This document shows, one piece after another, positions 1-6,833 of a stretch of 11,083 nt of DNA. The position numbers were made by a program, and so were the translations under genes. The notes beneath the pieces are model-generated. The model saw only the letters and a program-made list of their open reading frames with translations. It was not told the DNA's origin and searched no databases. Origin of the DNA: Chthoniobacterales bacterium (GTDB lineage Bacteria > Verrucomicrobiota > Verrucomicrobiia > Chthoniobacterales > UBA10450); assembly GCA_025980625.1 (NCBI GenBank), contig JAICXG010000080.1, forward strand, positions 1 through 11,083, in the 5' to 3' direction. The stretch's first letter is position 1. The number at the start of each line of letters is the position of its first letter.

Positions 1-1
1 G

Positions 2-1588
2 TTGATGCGGATGCGCGCGGCGCAGATCACCGCCGTCGCCGCACTCCTGCTCGCTCTCGTGCAGGTCGGCAAAATGGTCACCGGCGAATTCCCGCAGTCG
101 CAGCAGTCGGCCGGGCCGCTCGCACCGACCGCGCCATTCGCGAATTCCGAGCCACGCCCTGACGAAAAGGATGTTGGTGAGCGCAGCGCCGCGGTCGCGA
201 ACGATCAGGCGGCAAACGACATCGTTCCCGCGCCTCCACCGGCGACGCCACCGGAAGGTCGCAAGCTCATTCGCAATGCCCAACTCGAACTGGAGGTCGC
301 GAATTTTGAGACAGCGGTGCAACGCCTAACGAGTCTGGCAAACGAAGCGCACGGCTTTGTCGCGACCCAAAGCTCGCGCCGATTGCCGAACGGAAAGTTG
401 CAGGGCACGATCGTGCTCAAGGTCCTGCCGGAAAACCTCGACGCCTTCCTGCAAAAAGCGCGCAGTCTCGGTGAAGTAAAAAACCAGACGCTCGGCACCG
501 AAGATGTGACGAAAGCGTATTTCGATACCGACGCGCGGCTGCGCAACGCGAAGCGAATGGAAGGGCGCCTGCTCGAAATGTTGCAGAAAAAAACCGGGAA
601 AGTTTCCGACCTGCTCGAAGTGGAAAAGGAGCTGGCGAGGGTGCGCGAACAAATCGAGCAAATGCAGGGCGAGCTGAAGTATTACGACGCGCTCGTGCAA
701 TACGCGACGGTCACAATTTCGCTCGCGGAAAAGGACCTGACCGAGCCCGCGGCCTTCCTCCTCAAGGAGACGGCGAATCTTTCCCTCTTCTCGATGGACG
801 TGGAGAAAACCTTCGCCGCAGTGAAGAACGCGCTGCAAAACGCGAAGGCGCAGATCGTGCAATCAACCCTCGAGCGCGACAACTCCGGCGAGGCAACCGC
901 GCGCATGGACCTGCTGCTCGAGCCAAATGAGAGCGATGCCGTGATCGCGCGGATCAAGAGCCTCGGACGGGTGCAGAATTTTAACGTGCAAACGGAGCGC
1001 GTCGCGCAGAACGGTTCCGGTCTTTCCCAAACCGCAAAAGTCGAGCGGGACAAGGTGCAGCTGCATCTGGTCATTTCGCGCACCGGTGAAGAAGCGGCGG
1101 TGCAGCAAACGAGCCTCCGTCTTCTCACCAGCGCGGTTGCCGAGAAGGTCGCGAAATTGAAGACGAGTGTGGCGAAGATCGGCGGGGAAGTGCGCACTTC
1201 CACCTTCACGCGCAATCCCGACGGCGCCGAAGTCGCCAACCTTGTGCTGCGTGTAGAAACGAAAAACTATCCGGCGTTGCTCGCGTCGTTTCATCAGCTC
1301 GGGGAGGTGAAGGACCTGAGCGTGCAGCGCAACGACCAGCCCGGCACGATTGCGAATCCCGAGACCGCGCCGGCCGAGATCAGCCTGCAAATTTACAGCC
1401 CGGGCAAGATCGTTTCGGACGAGAGCGGCATCGGCGCGACGATGCGCCGCACCCTTGGCCAGGCCGTAAGTGCGCTTGCCTGGAGCGTGCAGATGATCGG
1501 TGTGGCGCTCGCCTTTCTTGCCCCATGGGCGCTCGCCCTCGGGCTGGTCGGCTGGCTGATCGTGCGCTTCGCGAGGCGGCGCGGATAG
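2..1588 (+). CDS. DUF4349 domain envelope protein, possibly truncated at the left edge
   Basis: The protein of up to 528 residues matches DUF4349 proteins, which are membrane-anchored envelope proteins of unknown biochemical role. Counting from base 2, there is a hydrophobic segment at about 7-22, a Pro/Ala-rich linker to about 86, a DUF4349 core at about 88-245 with a charged coiled coil at about 180-225 (EKELARVREQIEQMQ), and a C-terminal membrane segment at about 490-522 ending in RFARRRG. The core alpha/beta module appears three times, at about 106-165, 275-332 and 385-443, each ending in a G-x-V-x-x motif (GEVKN, GRVQN, GEVKD). Possible starts are TTG at 2 and ATG at 5 and 11, with no room to see a ribosome binding site. 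The N-terminal hydrophobic segment could be the middle of a longer protein, such as one with an anti-sigma-like zinc domain before it; that part is inference. It converges on the methyltransferase gene with a 39-base gap. Confidence 0.85.
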   Translation: MMRMRAAQITAVAALLLALVQVGKMVTGEFPQSQQSAGPLAPTAPFANSEPRPDEKDVGERSAAVANDQAANDIVPAPPPATPPEGRKLIRNAQLELEVANFETAVQRLTSLANEAHGFVATQSSRRLPNGKLQGTIVLKVLPENLDAFLQKARSLGEVKNQTLGTEDVTKAYFDTDARLRNAKRMEGRLLEMLQKKTGKVSDLLEVEKELARVREQIEQMQGELKYYDALVQYATVTISLAEKDLTEPAAFLLKETANLSLFSMDVEKTFAAVKNALQNAKAQIVQSTLERDNSGEATARMDLLLEPNESDAVIARIKSLGRVQNFNVQTERVAQNGSGLSQTAKVERDKVQLHLVISRTGEEAAVQQTSLRLLTSAVAEKVAKLKTSVAKIGGEVRTSTFTRNPDGAEVANLVLRVETKNYPALLASFHQLGEVKDLSVQRNDQPGTIANPETAPAEISLQIYSPGKIVSDESGIGATMRRTLGQAVSALAWSVQMIGVALAFLAPWALALGLVGWLIVRFARRRG

Positions 1589-1627
1589 CGCGGCGATGGA
1601 TGACAACCATTGGACGGAACGGAGCAG

Positions 1628-2251
1628 CTACTTCCGTTGCCAAAGCTGCGACCGGATCATCCCATTCGCCGACAATCTTTGACTCGTTAGGCAAAATCCA
1701 GCGCTTCGCACGAGCGGCTGGTAATCGAGCAGCCGGCGGCCTTCAATCCCGGCGGTGACGCGAAAGAAAAAATACATGGCAGCAATTAAGCCGCGCGCCT
1801 GAAAACGCGCCCATCCGGTCGCCGGCTCGCAAAAGTCCGCGATCAGCCATTGCGCGTCGGCGGTGGCAAGGCCGGCCAGTTTGGCGACGACCCCGGGCAA
1901 TCCTTGTTCGGCGAAGCAATCGAGAAAGAAGTGAGTCACGAGCAGATCGTAACTTTGGCGCTGGAGCTTTGCTTCGCGGAGATCAGCGCAAATGAATTGA
2001 ACGTGGCCGAATTGAATTCGCCGGCGGGCGAGCGCGATCATGCGCGCGCTCGCCTCGACGCAATCAACTTCCGCGCCGGGGTGCGCTCGAACGAACTCGG
2101 CGAGAAAGCGGCCATTCCCCTCGCCTGCCACCAGCACCCGCCGGGGCGGCGCGATTTGCCTAACGAACGCGATCCGCGCCTCCTGGAGTTTGCGCCCAAA
2201 GACGAGCGTCTCGAGCCAGCGATAATGCGGCGCGACCTGGTTAAAGTTCAC
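1628..2251 (-). CDS. class I SAM-dependent methyltransferase
   Basis: This 207-residue protein has the Rossmann methyltransferase pattern. Motif I is VLVAGEGNG at residues 39-47, an acidic ribose-binding residue is Glu66 in VDCVEAS, an adenine-pocket type motif is FICADL at 87-92 with Asp90, and the post-motif strand is YDLLVTHFFLDCF at 101-113. The N-terminus (FNQVAPHYRWLE) resembles UbiE-like small-molecule methyltransferases. The substrate is unknown. The start is GTG at 2249-2251, which overlaps the stop of the upstream membrane protein gene in a GTGA overlap, so the two are almost certainly translationally coupled. The partner is a UbiA-like membrane protein, so a lipophilic or quinone-like substrate is possible, but that is inference. 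Two copies of the dispersed CCTAACGA motif (1684 and 2159) lie inside the gene. Confidence 0.85.
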   Translation of the reverse strand: MNFNQVAPHYRWLETLVFGRKLQEARIAFVRQIAPPRRVLVAGEGNGRFLAEFVRAHPGAEVDCVEASARMIALARRRIQFGHVQFICADLREAKLQRQSYDLLVTHFFLDCFAEQGLPGVVAKLAGLATADAQWLIADFCEPATGWARFQARGLIAAMYFFFRVTAGIEGRRLLDYQPLVRSAGFCLTSQRLSANGMIRSQLWQRK

Positions 2252-3132
2252 CGCAGTGAAAAGAGCAGGGCGGCGAGGGGCGTGAGCAGGACGAGATCGG
2301 CCAGGGCGGTGCGGTTGTCGCGCGGGAGATGGTCGGAAAGATTCAGCCTAACGAGCAAAAGCGCGCTTACCGCGATGCAAATCCAGAGCGGCCAGGCGAA
2401 GTGCCAGAAAATTCCAAACCCAATTGCGCCGAGGGTCAGCGCATAACCGATGATCTGGAGCGCGCGCGTCGCCACCGGCCAGCTGGTCATGAAGGTCGCC
2501 TTTCCCTGGGCGGCATCGAGTTCGCGTTCCCAAGCCGCAATGGAAAGGCAGTTGTAGGTGCAAAGAATGGCAAAGAGCAAGACGGCGACGCCGAACGCCA
2601 TCGTCAGGCCGGGCAATTCCGCGATTACGCCCAGGGTGGTTCCGGCAGCGAAGAGGATTCCAATCGCCTTTTCCTTCACCGGCAGCGGTCGCCATTTTCC
2701 ACCTAACGAATGATTGACAAGAAGGTAGAGCGCGCAGATCACCGCGAGGGTTCCGCCGAGCAGCAGCATTTGCAGATCGAGGGTTCCGAGAGCGAGCGCG
2801 ACGTCGACCACAAAGGTGATCACAATCGCCACCCACCACCCGATCATGTGCTCGCGACAAAACCGATGGCGCAACGAAATCGGCATCCCGGCCGGCAATC
2901 GGATCGTATCGGCAAAGCGATCGCCCAGGTAGATCAACCAGGCGGTGAGAAAAAGCAGGGCGCGCAAAGCCAATCCGAGATCCGCGCCGAAGGTGCGCGC
3001 AAAGATCCATTGCCAGGCGAGCGCGACGATCGGCGCATCGAGGCAAAGGAGACTGAGCCAGGAGACGGGCGGATACTTGAGCCGGCCTAGGATCGGCGGA
3101 GGCGGCGCAACCACCTCGGACGCGTTGGACAT
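2248..3132 (-). CDS. polytopic membrane protein, UbiA prenyltransferase-like
   Basis: The 294-residue protein is strongly hydrophobic with about eight or nine predicted membrane segments. Polar signatures between segments are DRFAD at 71-75 after the second segment, a KEKAIG loop at 153-158, and YNCLSIAAWERELD at 193-206. The spacing of two acidic loop motifs separated by membrane helices resembles UbiA-superfamily prenyltransferases, but the canonical NDxxDxxxD motif is not intact, so the activity is uncertain and a non-enzymatic relative is possible. ATG at 3130-3132 is used; there is no Shine-Dalgarno, but GATAAC (minus strand, bases 3145-3140) stands seven bases before it, suggesting a leaderless transcript. 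The gene is first in a two-gene operon with the methyltransferase and is transcribed away from the hydroxylase gene. Confidence 0.75.
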   Translation of the reverse strand: MSNASEVVAPPPPILGRLKYPPVSWLSLLCLDAPIVALAWQWIFARTFGADLGLALRALLFLTAWLIYLGDRFADTIRLPAGMPISLRHRFCREHMIGWWVAIVITFVVDVALALGTLDLQMLLLGGTLAVICALYLLVNHSLGGKWRPLPVKEKAIGILFAAGTTLGVIAELPGLTMAFGVAVLLFAILCTYNCLSIAAWERELDAAQGKATFMTSWPVATRALQIIGYALTLGAIGFGIFWHFAWPLWICIAVSALLLVRLNLSDHLPRDNRTALADLVLLTPLAALLFSLR

Positions 3133-3139
3133 CGGCGAA

Positions 3140-3145
3140 GTTATC
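3140..3145 (-). promoter_or_regulatory. candidate -10 element for the UbiA-like/methyltransferase operon
   Basis: Read on the minus strand, this is GATAAC, four of six matches to TATAAT, lying exactly seven bases upstream of the ATG. That spacing would put the first transcribed base at the start codon. A -35 is poor: TTGCAG with a 15-base spacer. The call rests on the -10 and its position only. Confidence 0.3.
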
Positions 3146-3277
3146 GAGGGCGGCGGAGCTCTGCAATCGGGCGGCCTTCTTCAAAACAGCCTTCTCGGTG
3201 TGCCTCGGGTGTTGAATGCCGGCCGTTACGTCGACTTCGCGGCCTTCCATTCGGATGACGTTCTTTCATCGCGAGCC

Positions 3278-3306
3278 TTGCCCAGACAGGCGTTCAGTCA
3301 TAAAAT
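3278..3306 (+). promoter_or_regulatory. candidate sigma70-type promoter of the aromatic amino acid hydroxylase gene
   Basis: TTGCCC at 3278-3283 (-35, four of six) is followed after exactly 17 bases by TAAAAT at 3301-3306 (-10, five of six). Transcription would begin near 3313, giving a leader of about 50 bases before the ATG at 3365. The site lies in the divergent gap between two operons, in an AT-richer patch. No operator or riboswitch was recognised in the leader. Confidence 0.5.
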
Positions 3307-3352
3307 TAGAAAGGTTCCAACTGGTTAGGCGAGTCGCCATTTCCCGAGCCTT

Positions 3353-3356
3353 GGAG
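3353..3356 (+). promoter_or_regulatory. Shine-Dalgarno GGAG deciding the hydroxylase start
   Basis: GGAG stands eight bases upstream of ATG 3365 but only two bases before ATG 3359, so it favours the downstream start. It is one of only two convincing Shine-Dalgarno sites in the window. Confidence 0.6.
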
Positions 3357-3364
3357 ATATGACG

Positions 3365-5104
3365 ATGAAAACTGAAAACGGAATTCCGATGAACAACGCG
3401 GCGGTCCGCGCGCTGCCCAAGCACCTTCTCCAATTCGCGGTCGACCAGCGCTACGACGATTACACGCCGGTCGATCACGCGGTCTGGCGCTTCATCATGC
3501 GCCAGAACATTTTTTTCCTGAAGGAATACGCGCACAAGGTTTACTTCCAAGGTCTGCTCGACACCGGCATTTCCTTCGAGCGCATCCCGCGGATCAGCGA
3601 GATGAACGACATTCTCGGCAAGATCGGCTGGGGCGCAGTCGCCGTCGATGGCTTCATACCGCCGGCGGCCTTTATGGAATTCCAAGCTTACAAGGTGCTG
3701 GTGATCGCGTGCGACATGCGCCAGATCCACCACATCGAATACACCCCCGCGCCCGACATCGTGCACGAGGCGGCGGGACATGCCCCGATCATCGTCGATC
3801 GCGAGTATTCGGATTATCTGCAGCGATTCGGCGAGGTCGGCGCGAAGGCGATGTCGTCGAGAAAGGACTTCGAGCTTTACGAAGCGATCCGGCACCTCTC
3901 GATCCTGAAGGAGTTACCGGATTCCGATGCGAAGGAAGTCGAGGAAGCGACCCGCGAAGTCGAATACAAACAGGCGAACCTTGGCCATCCCTCCGAGATG
4001 GCAAGACTCTCGCGGCTGCATTGGTGGACGGTGGAATACGGGCTCATCGGGACACTTGAGAACCCGAAGATTTACGGCGCGGGCCTGCTTTCCTCGATCG
4101 GCGAATCAGTTTCCTGTCTCGAGCCGCATGTGAAGAAGCTTTGGTATTCGATCGACGCGCAGGACCAGCCATTCGATATCACGACAAAACAACCGCAGCT
4201 CTTTGTCTGCCGCGATTTTCAGCATCTGCGCGAGGTGCTCGAGGAATTTGCGAGCACGATGGCGTTCCGGGTCGGCGGGCTCGAGGGGATCAACAAGGCG
4301 ATCGAATGCAAGAATGTCACGACTTGCCAATATTCGTCGGGCTTGCAGGTCGCGGGCATGTTCACTGAGGTGCTGACCGATTCGAATAACGAGCCGATTT
4401 ACCTGCGAAGCACGGGGCCAAGCGCGCTCGCCTACGAGAACAAGGAGCTGCCAGGGCATGGCCGCGATTATCACAAGGACGGCTTTGGTTCACCGATCGG
4501 CCCCTGGCGCGAGACCGATCTGCGCGAAGGCAAGACGGCGCGGCTGGAGTTTCACAGCGGCATTATAGTGGAAGGCAAAGTCGAGAAGCTCCTCCGCCGG
4601 GATGACAGGCTGCTGCTGGTTTCATTCTCGAACTGCACCGCAAAGCTCGGCGACCGGGTTCTGTTTGATCCCTCGTGGGGCACTTACGACATGGCTGTCG
4701 GCGATAAGATTGTCTCGGTCTTCAACGGCGCAGCCGACAAGGACGCCTACAACCAGGTCGCACTCGTCCCCAAGGAACGCACGATCAAACATCCCTCGGA
4801 CGCGAAACGGAAGAAGCTCGAGAATCTTTATCAACAAGTGCGCGATATTCGCACCCGCAAGACGGCCTACGAACGGTTAGGCGAGATTTGGGAGACACAG
4901 CAAGCCGAGCACCCTAACGACTGGCTCCTCTCGATGGAGATCTTCGAAATCCTCGATGACACCGAACAGCAATCGGAGCTGAAAATGCGGGTGAAAAAAT
5001 TCCTCGAAGAAAAGAAGGCAAAGACGAGGGATCTCGCGACGCTGATCGGCTGGGGCTTCCGATTGGTCGAATACCACAAAAAGGGGATCTACTCGGCAGC
5101 TTAG
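3365..5104 (+). CDS. pterin-dependent aromatic amino acid (phenylalanine) hydroxylase with long C-terminal extension
   Basis: The protein of 579 residues belongs to the biopterin-dependent aromatic amino acid hydroxylases, iron(II) enzymes that use tetrahydrobiopterin and oxygen, most often to make tyrosine from phenylalanine. The iron-site motif PDIVHEAAGHAP is clear, giving ligands His134 and His139; the third ligand is very likely Glu224 in HWWTVEYGLIG. The family signature GAGLLSSIGES follows at about 238-248. The catalytic domain occupies about residues 20-320. The remaining 250 residues form a C-terminal extension rather than the N-terminal ACT domain of animal enzymes; from memory, hydroxylases of similar total length occur in Bacteroidetes. 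ATG at 3365 is preferred because GGAG at 3353-3356 is eight bases before it; the in-frame ATG at 3359 is only two bases from that site. No pterin recycling gene (pcd, dhpr) is adjacent. Phenylalanine is the likely, not proven, substrate. Confidence 0.93.
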   Translation: MKTENGIPMNNAAVRALPKHLLQFAVDQRYDDYTPVDHAVWRFIMRQNIFFLKEYAHKVYFQGLLDTGISFERIPRISEMNDILGKIGWGAVAVDGFIPPAAFMEFQAYKVLVIACDMRQIHHIEYTPAPDIVHEAAGHAPIIVDREYSDYLQRFGEVGAKAMSSRKDFELYEAIRHLSILKELPDSDAKEVEEATREVEYKQANLGHPSEMARLSRLHWWTVEYGLIGTLENPKIYGAGLLSSIGESVSCLEPHVKKLWYSIDAQDQPFDITTKQPQLFVCRDFQHLREVLEEFASTMAFRVGGLEGINKAIECKNVTTCQYSSGLQVAGMFTEVLTDSNNEPIYLRSTGPSALAYENKELPGHGRDYHKDGFGSPIGPWRETDLREGKTARLEFHSGIIVEGKVEKLLRRDDRLLLVSFSNCTAKLGDRVLFDPSWGTYDMAVGDKIVSVFNGAADKDAYNQVALVPKERTIKHPSDAKRKKLENLYQQVRDIRTRKTAYERLGEIWETQQAEHPNDWLLSMEIFEILDDTEQQSELKMRVKKFLEEKKAKTRDLATLIGWGFRLVEYHKKGIYSAA

Positions 5105-5120
5105 TTCGGTTTCGCGACGG

Positions 5121-5150
5121 GATTCTTCGACTCCGCTTCGCTCCGCTTAG
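5121..5150. repeat. low-complexity CTCCGCTT direct repeat, possibly part of a dispersed intergenic repeat
   Basis: CTCCGCTT occurs at 5131-5138 and again at 5141-5148, just after the hydroxylase stop, in the context GATTCTTCGA followed by the two copies. Similar strings (TTCGACTCCGCT... GCTCAGAATGAC type) are familiar to me as dispersed intergenic repeats in environmental bacteria, but only one copy lies in this window. No Rho-independent terminator with a T-tract was seen here. Confidence 0.3.
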
Positions 5151-5195
5151 GGCGACCGGCATTCATGCCTCGGCACTCGTTAGGCGGAGAGCGAT

Positions 5196-5223
5196 TTGGC
5201 AGCAGTGGAAGCGCGGCTATTCT
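5196..5223 (+). promoter_or_regulatory. candidate promoter of the small lipoprotein gene, leaderless geometry
   Basis: TTGGCA at 5196-5201 (-35, five of six), a 16-base spacer and TATTCT at 5218-5223 (-10, four of six) precede the ATG at 5231 by exactly seven bases. No Shine-Dalgarno lies in the correct place, so the messenger could begin at or next to the start codon. Confidence 0.45.
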
Positions 5224-5230
5224 TTCCGCG

Positions 5231-5386
5231 ATGAAATTGACACTTTTGCTGCTCTCAATCGGTCTGGTTCTTCTTCTCGACGGCTGCGCGTTTGGCCCGA
5301 CTCTCGATCAGCAGTCGCGGGAGCAAACCCAACAGCAGCAAACCGAAAAACAGAGCGATGCGTTCGCCCGCAGTCTTCAGCAATAG
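5231..5386 (+). CDS. small lipoprotein, 51 residues
   Basis: The peptide has a short basic start (MK), a leucine-rich hydrophobic core and a lipobox LLDGC, with the lipidated residue predicted at Cys19. The mature part is only about 33 residues: AFGPTLDQQ followed by a Gln/Glu/Lys-rich stretch (QQQQTEKQ at about 36-43). It is therefore probably a membrane-anchored envelope peptide; its function is unknown. ATG 5231 is chosen because the signal peptide begins there; the frame is open back to 5165 but that upstream part is not signal-like. The Asp at -2 relative to the lipobox Cys is in the leader and is not the mature +2 residue; the +2 residue is Ala, which in E. coli-type sorting would predict the outer membrane. 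Confidence 0.7.
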   Translation: MKLTLLLLSIGLVLLLDGCAFGPTLDQQSREQTQQQQTEKQSDAFARSLQQ

Positions 5387-5443
5387 CCGGCAATCGCAAC
5401 GCGGCTGATTTGAAATGTCTCCGGAGTCGAACCATAGAAATTG

Positions 5444-5692
5444 ATGAACAACAATTTAATCATCCGGCGTTTGACCGAGCTGGGCGCGCTTTTTCTAATC
5501 GGCGATGGCATTATGGGCTTGATCAAGCCACGCTGGCATTCCCTTCTCTGGCACTTCGGCCCGCAACTCGTGCGCGCCGCGACTGAAGAATTGGCGGACC
5601 ATCCGAACACGGCTCGAGCCGTTTATCTGGCCGAGGCAGTTATCGGGGTGGCGCTGGCTTCGCGACAAACTTCTGAGGTGGAAGAGGGATAG
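5444..5692 (+). CDS. small hypothetical protein, 82 residues
   Basis: I do not recognise the family. The protein starts MNNNLIIRRLTELGALFLIG, has a hydrophobic stretch at about 13-26 (GALFLIGDGIMGLI) and a second at about 61-71 (AEAVIGVALAS), so it may be a small two-helix membrane protein. Between them is a KPRWHSLLWHFGP segment rich in aromatic residues. The start could be ATG 5444 or TTG 5441; ATG is preferred. There is no Shine-Dalgarno in range, but TTGAAA at 5410-5415 and a weak CATAGA at 5433-5438 could form a promoter ending close to the start codon. It converges on the secreted protein gene with a 51-base gap. Confidence 0.6.
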   Translation: MNNNLIIRRLTELGALFLIGDGIMGLIKPRWHSLLWHFGPQLVRAATEELADHPNTARAVYLAEAVIGVALASRQTSEVEEG

Positions 5693-5743
5693 AGTTACCG
5701 CCAGGAACGACCCTCCAGAGAAGTGAAGCTTTCCGGGCGGCTC

Positions 5744-6139
5744 TTAGCGCAGGCCGGTGTCACACTGCCATTGCACAGTGGCCATTTTGCCTTCGGTAAC
5801 CGTGACTTCGAAAGGTCCATAGTGACCTACTGCGCCCTGGTAGTTCTGACGAGTGACCGTGTAGTGACCGGCTGGGAGCATGACTTTGAAGTGACCCTGA
5901 GTATCGGTCTCAAATGAAGTAACCACCTTATCTCCCTGTTTCACAACAAAAGCGGTCTTCGGCAATCCCGCAGTGGAGGGCACGCCCTTGCGAACTGGGC
6001 CGCCCTGAGTCGGGCTCACCATAATTGTCCCCTCAATGCCGCTGCTTCCGCCGGAGGTTGGTGTCATATCCGCCTGGGCCAGCGCGAGACAAGGACATAG
6101 ACTGAAGAGAGTAATAAACAGGAGAAAAGAATTGTTCAT
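5744..6139 (-). CDS. small secreted protein with carboxypeptidase-regulatory-like domain
   Basis: The 131-residue protein starts with a signal peptide (MNNSFLLFITLFSL... ending CLALA at about residue 21, probable cleavage before Gln22). The mature part holds one beta-sandwich of the carboxypeptidase-regulatory/prealbumin-like type at about 34-127: GIEGTIMVSP opens it, TSFETDTQGHFKVMLPAGHYTV at 75-96 is the characteristic strand-turn-strand with the xxTDxxGxFxxxLPxGxY pattern, and FEVTVTEGK closes it. Such domains are usually adhesive or structural and not catalytic. ATG at 6137-6139 is chosen since it begins the signal peptide; the frame extends to a TTG at 6163 without a better site. Two cysteines sit in the signal peptide and one near the C-terminus (Cys127 region), so no disulphide is expected in the mature protein. 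Confidence 0.8.
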   Translation of the reverse strand: MNNSFLLFITLFSLCPCLALAQADMTPTSGGSSGIEGTIMVSPTQGGPVRKGVPSTAGLPKTAFVVKQGDKVVTSFETDTQGHFKVMLPAGHYTVTRQNYQGAVGHYGPFEVTVTEGKMATVQWQCDTGLR

Positions 6140-6833
6140 CCTGGAAGCTGGCTCGGAAGCCAAATTGATTCCAAACTTCTACAAGCGTCGCACATTCTGG
6201 GACGAATGCGACTCAGGTTACCGCTGTGCATGTCTTACGAGGTGGTTATGAGCAGGGCTGCGGGATGACGCCATAGCGCCAACACTTAATCTCGGATTCC
6301 TCGCTTCAGTTCCCATACACGCAAGGCCGCGAGGATAAGTCGTTTTGTTCGTGCCATTGTGCCGATGCCCGGCAACTGCAGATCTTCTTCCACGATATCA
6401 AGTTCGGGGAAAGGGCGCCGTCTCCGTCCCCGACGCTTCGTCAGACGCCGGCATGGGACACGCCGAGGTGGTTCCAATCGTAGCCGTGTGGCTGTATCTT
6501 CGAATGTGAGTGAGTTCATGGTAGGAATGACATGCTTAAGTTCATACTGGATTAAAGCAGGGCCTTATCATGAGACGTTCGCGCGCAGCGATTTCTTCAA
6601 GCCGAATTTTAAAACCGCCCCGCTGAAGCTCGTGCCGGTTTGTTACGAAGCCGTGATGCTAATAAATCAATCGCGTGAGATCATGTGCTTGGTCGGATCG
6701 ATTTGCCGGTTTTCACAGTTGGCTGATGATTTGCGCGTAAGTCGCACGGTGTCATCGCCGAGTTGATCCCGTTCGCGCCCGCACGCGAATCGCCTGAAGG
6801 TGACAGCCGGTGCAAGAGTGACGATGATCCGGC
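6140..6833. other. about 690 bases without a convincing gene
   Basis: This stretch lies between the divergently transcribed secreted protein gene and the sarcosine oxidase-like gene. Its base composition is visibly more AT-rich than the neighbouring genes, notably around 6520-6720, and it carries no copy of the CCTAACGA motif. A minus-strand ORF at 6286-6519 and an overlapping plus-strand ORF at 6359-6766 both exist; neither resembles a family I know, and the plus-strand one is a mixture of Arg/Ser-rich and unrelated sequence. A five-base inverted repeat GCCGG/CCGGC (6806-6810 and 6829-6833) directly precedes the GTG start at 6834. No tRNA, riboswitch or terminator was recognised. Confidence 0.5.
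6286..6519 (-). CDS. doubtful small hypothetical ORF, 77 residues
   Basis: An ATG-initiated ORF encodes an arginine-rich protein (RRLTKRRGRRRRPFPELD in the middle) followed by an amphipathic C-terminal segment (MARTKRLILAALRVWELKRG). There is no Shine-Dalgarno or clear promoter. The basic central part could be a nucleic-acid-binding stretch or simply the translation of GC-rich non-coding DNA. It is listed because it is the more protein-like of two overlapping ORFs in this gap; it may be a gene remnant. Confidence 0.25.
   Translation of the reverse strand: MNSLTFEDTATRLRLEPPRRVPCRRLTKRRGRRRRPFPELDIVEEDLQLPGIGTMARTKRLILAALRVWELKRGIRD

Noticed and set aside
326..1606. Long minus-strand ORFs across the DUF4349 gene (326-862 and 863-1606)
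   Set aside because: They are Arg/His/Leu-rich antisense translations of a clear GC-rich gene, have no recognisable domain and lack start signals.
1850..2446. A 198-codon plus-strand ORF across the methyltransferase gene
   Set aside because: It spans the junction of two well-supported minus-strand genes and shows only shadow-like composition.
2926..2933. GCGATCGC, the cyanobacterial HIP1 word
   Set aside because: I noticed a single copy only, which is compatible with chance in GC-rich DNA.
2348..3250. A 300-codon minus-strand ORF overlapping the UbiA-like gene in another frame
   Set aside because: Its composition is Arg/Ala/His-rich without membrane segments or motifs, whereas the overlapping frame gives a coherent polytopic membrane protein coupled to the methyltransferase.
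6359..6766. A 135-codon plus-strand ORF in the gene-poor stretch
   Set aside because: It has no recognisable family, patchy composition, no Shine-Dalgarno or promoter, and overlaps another equally doubtful ORF on the other strand.
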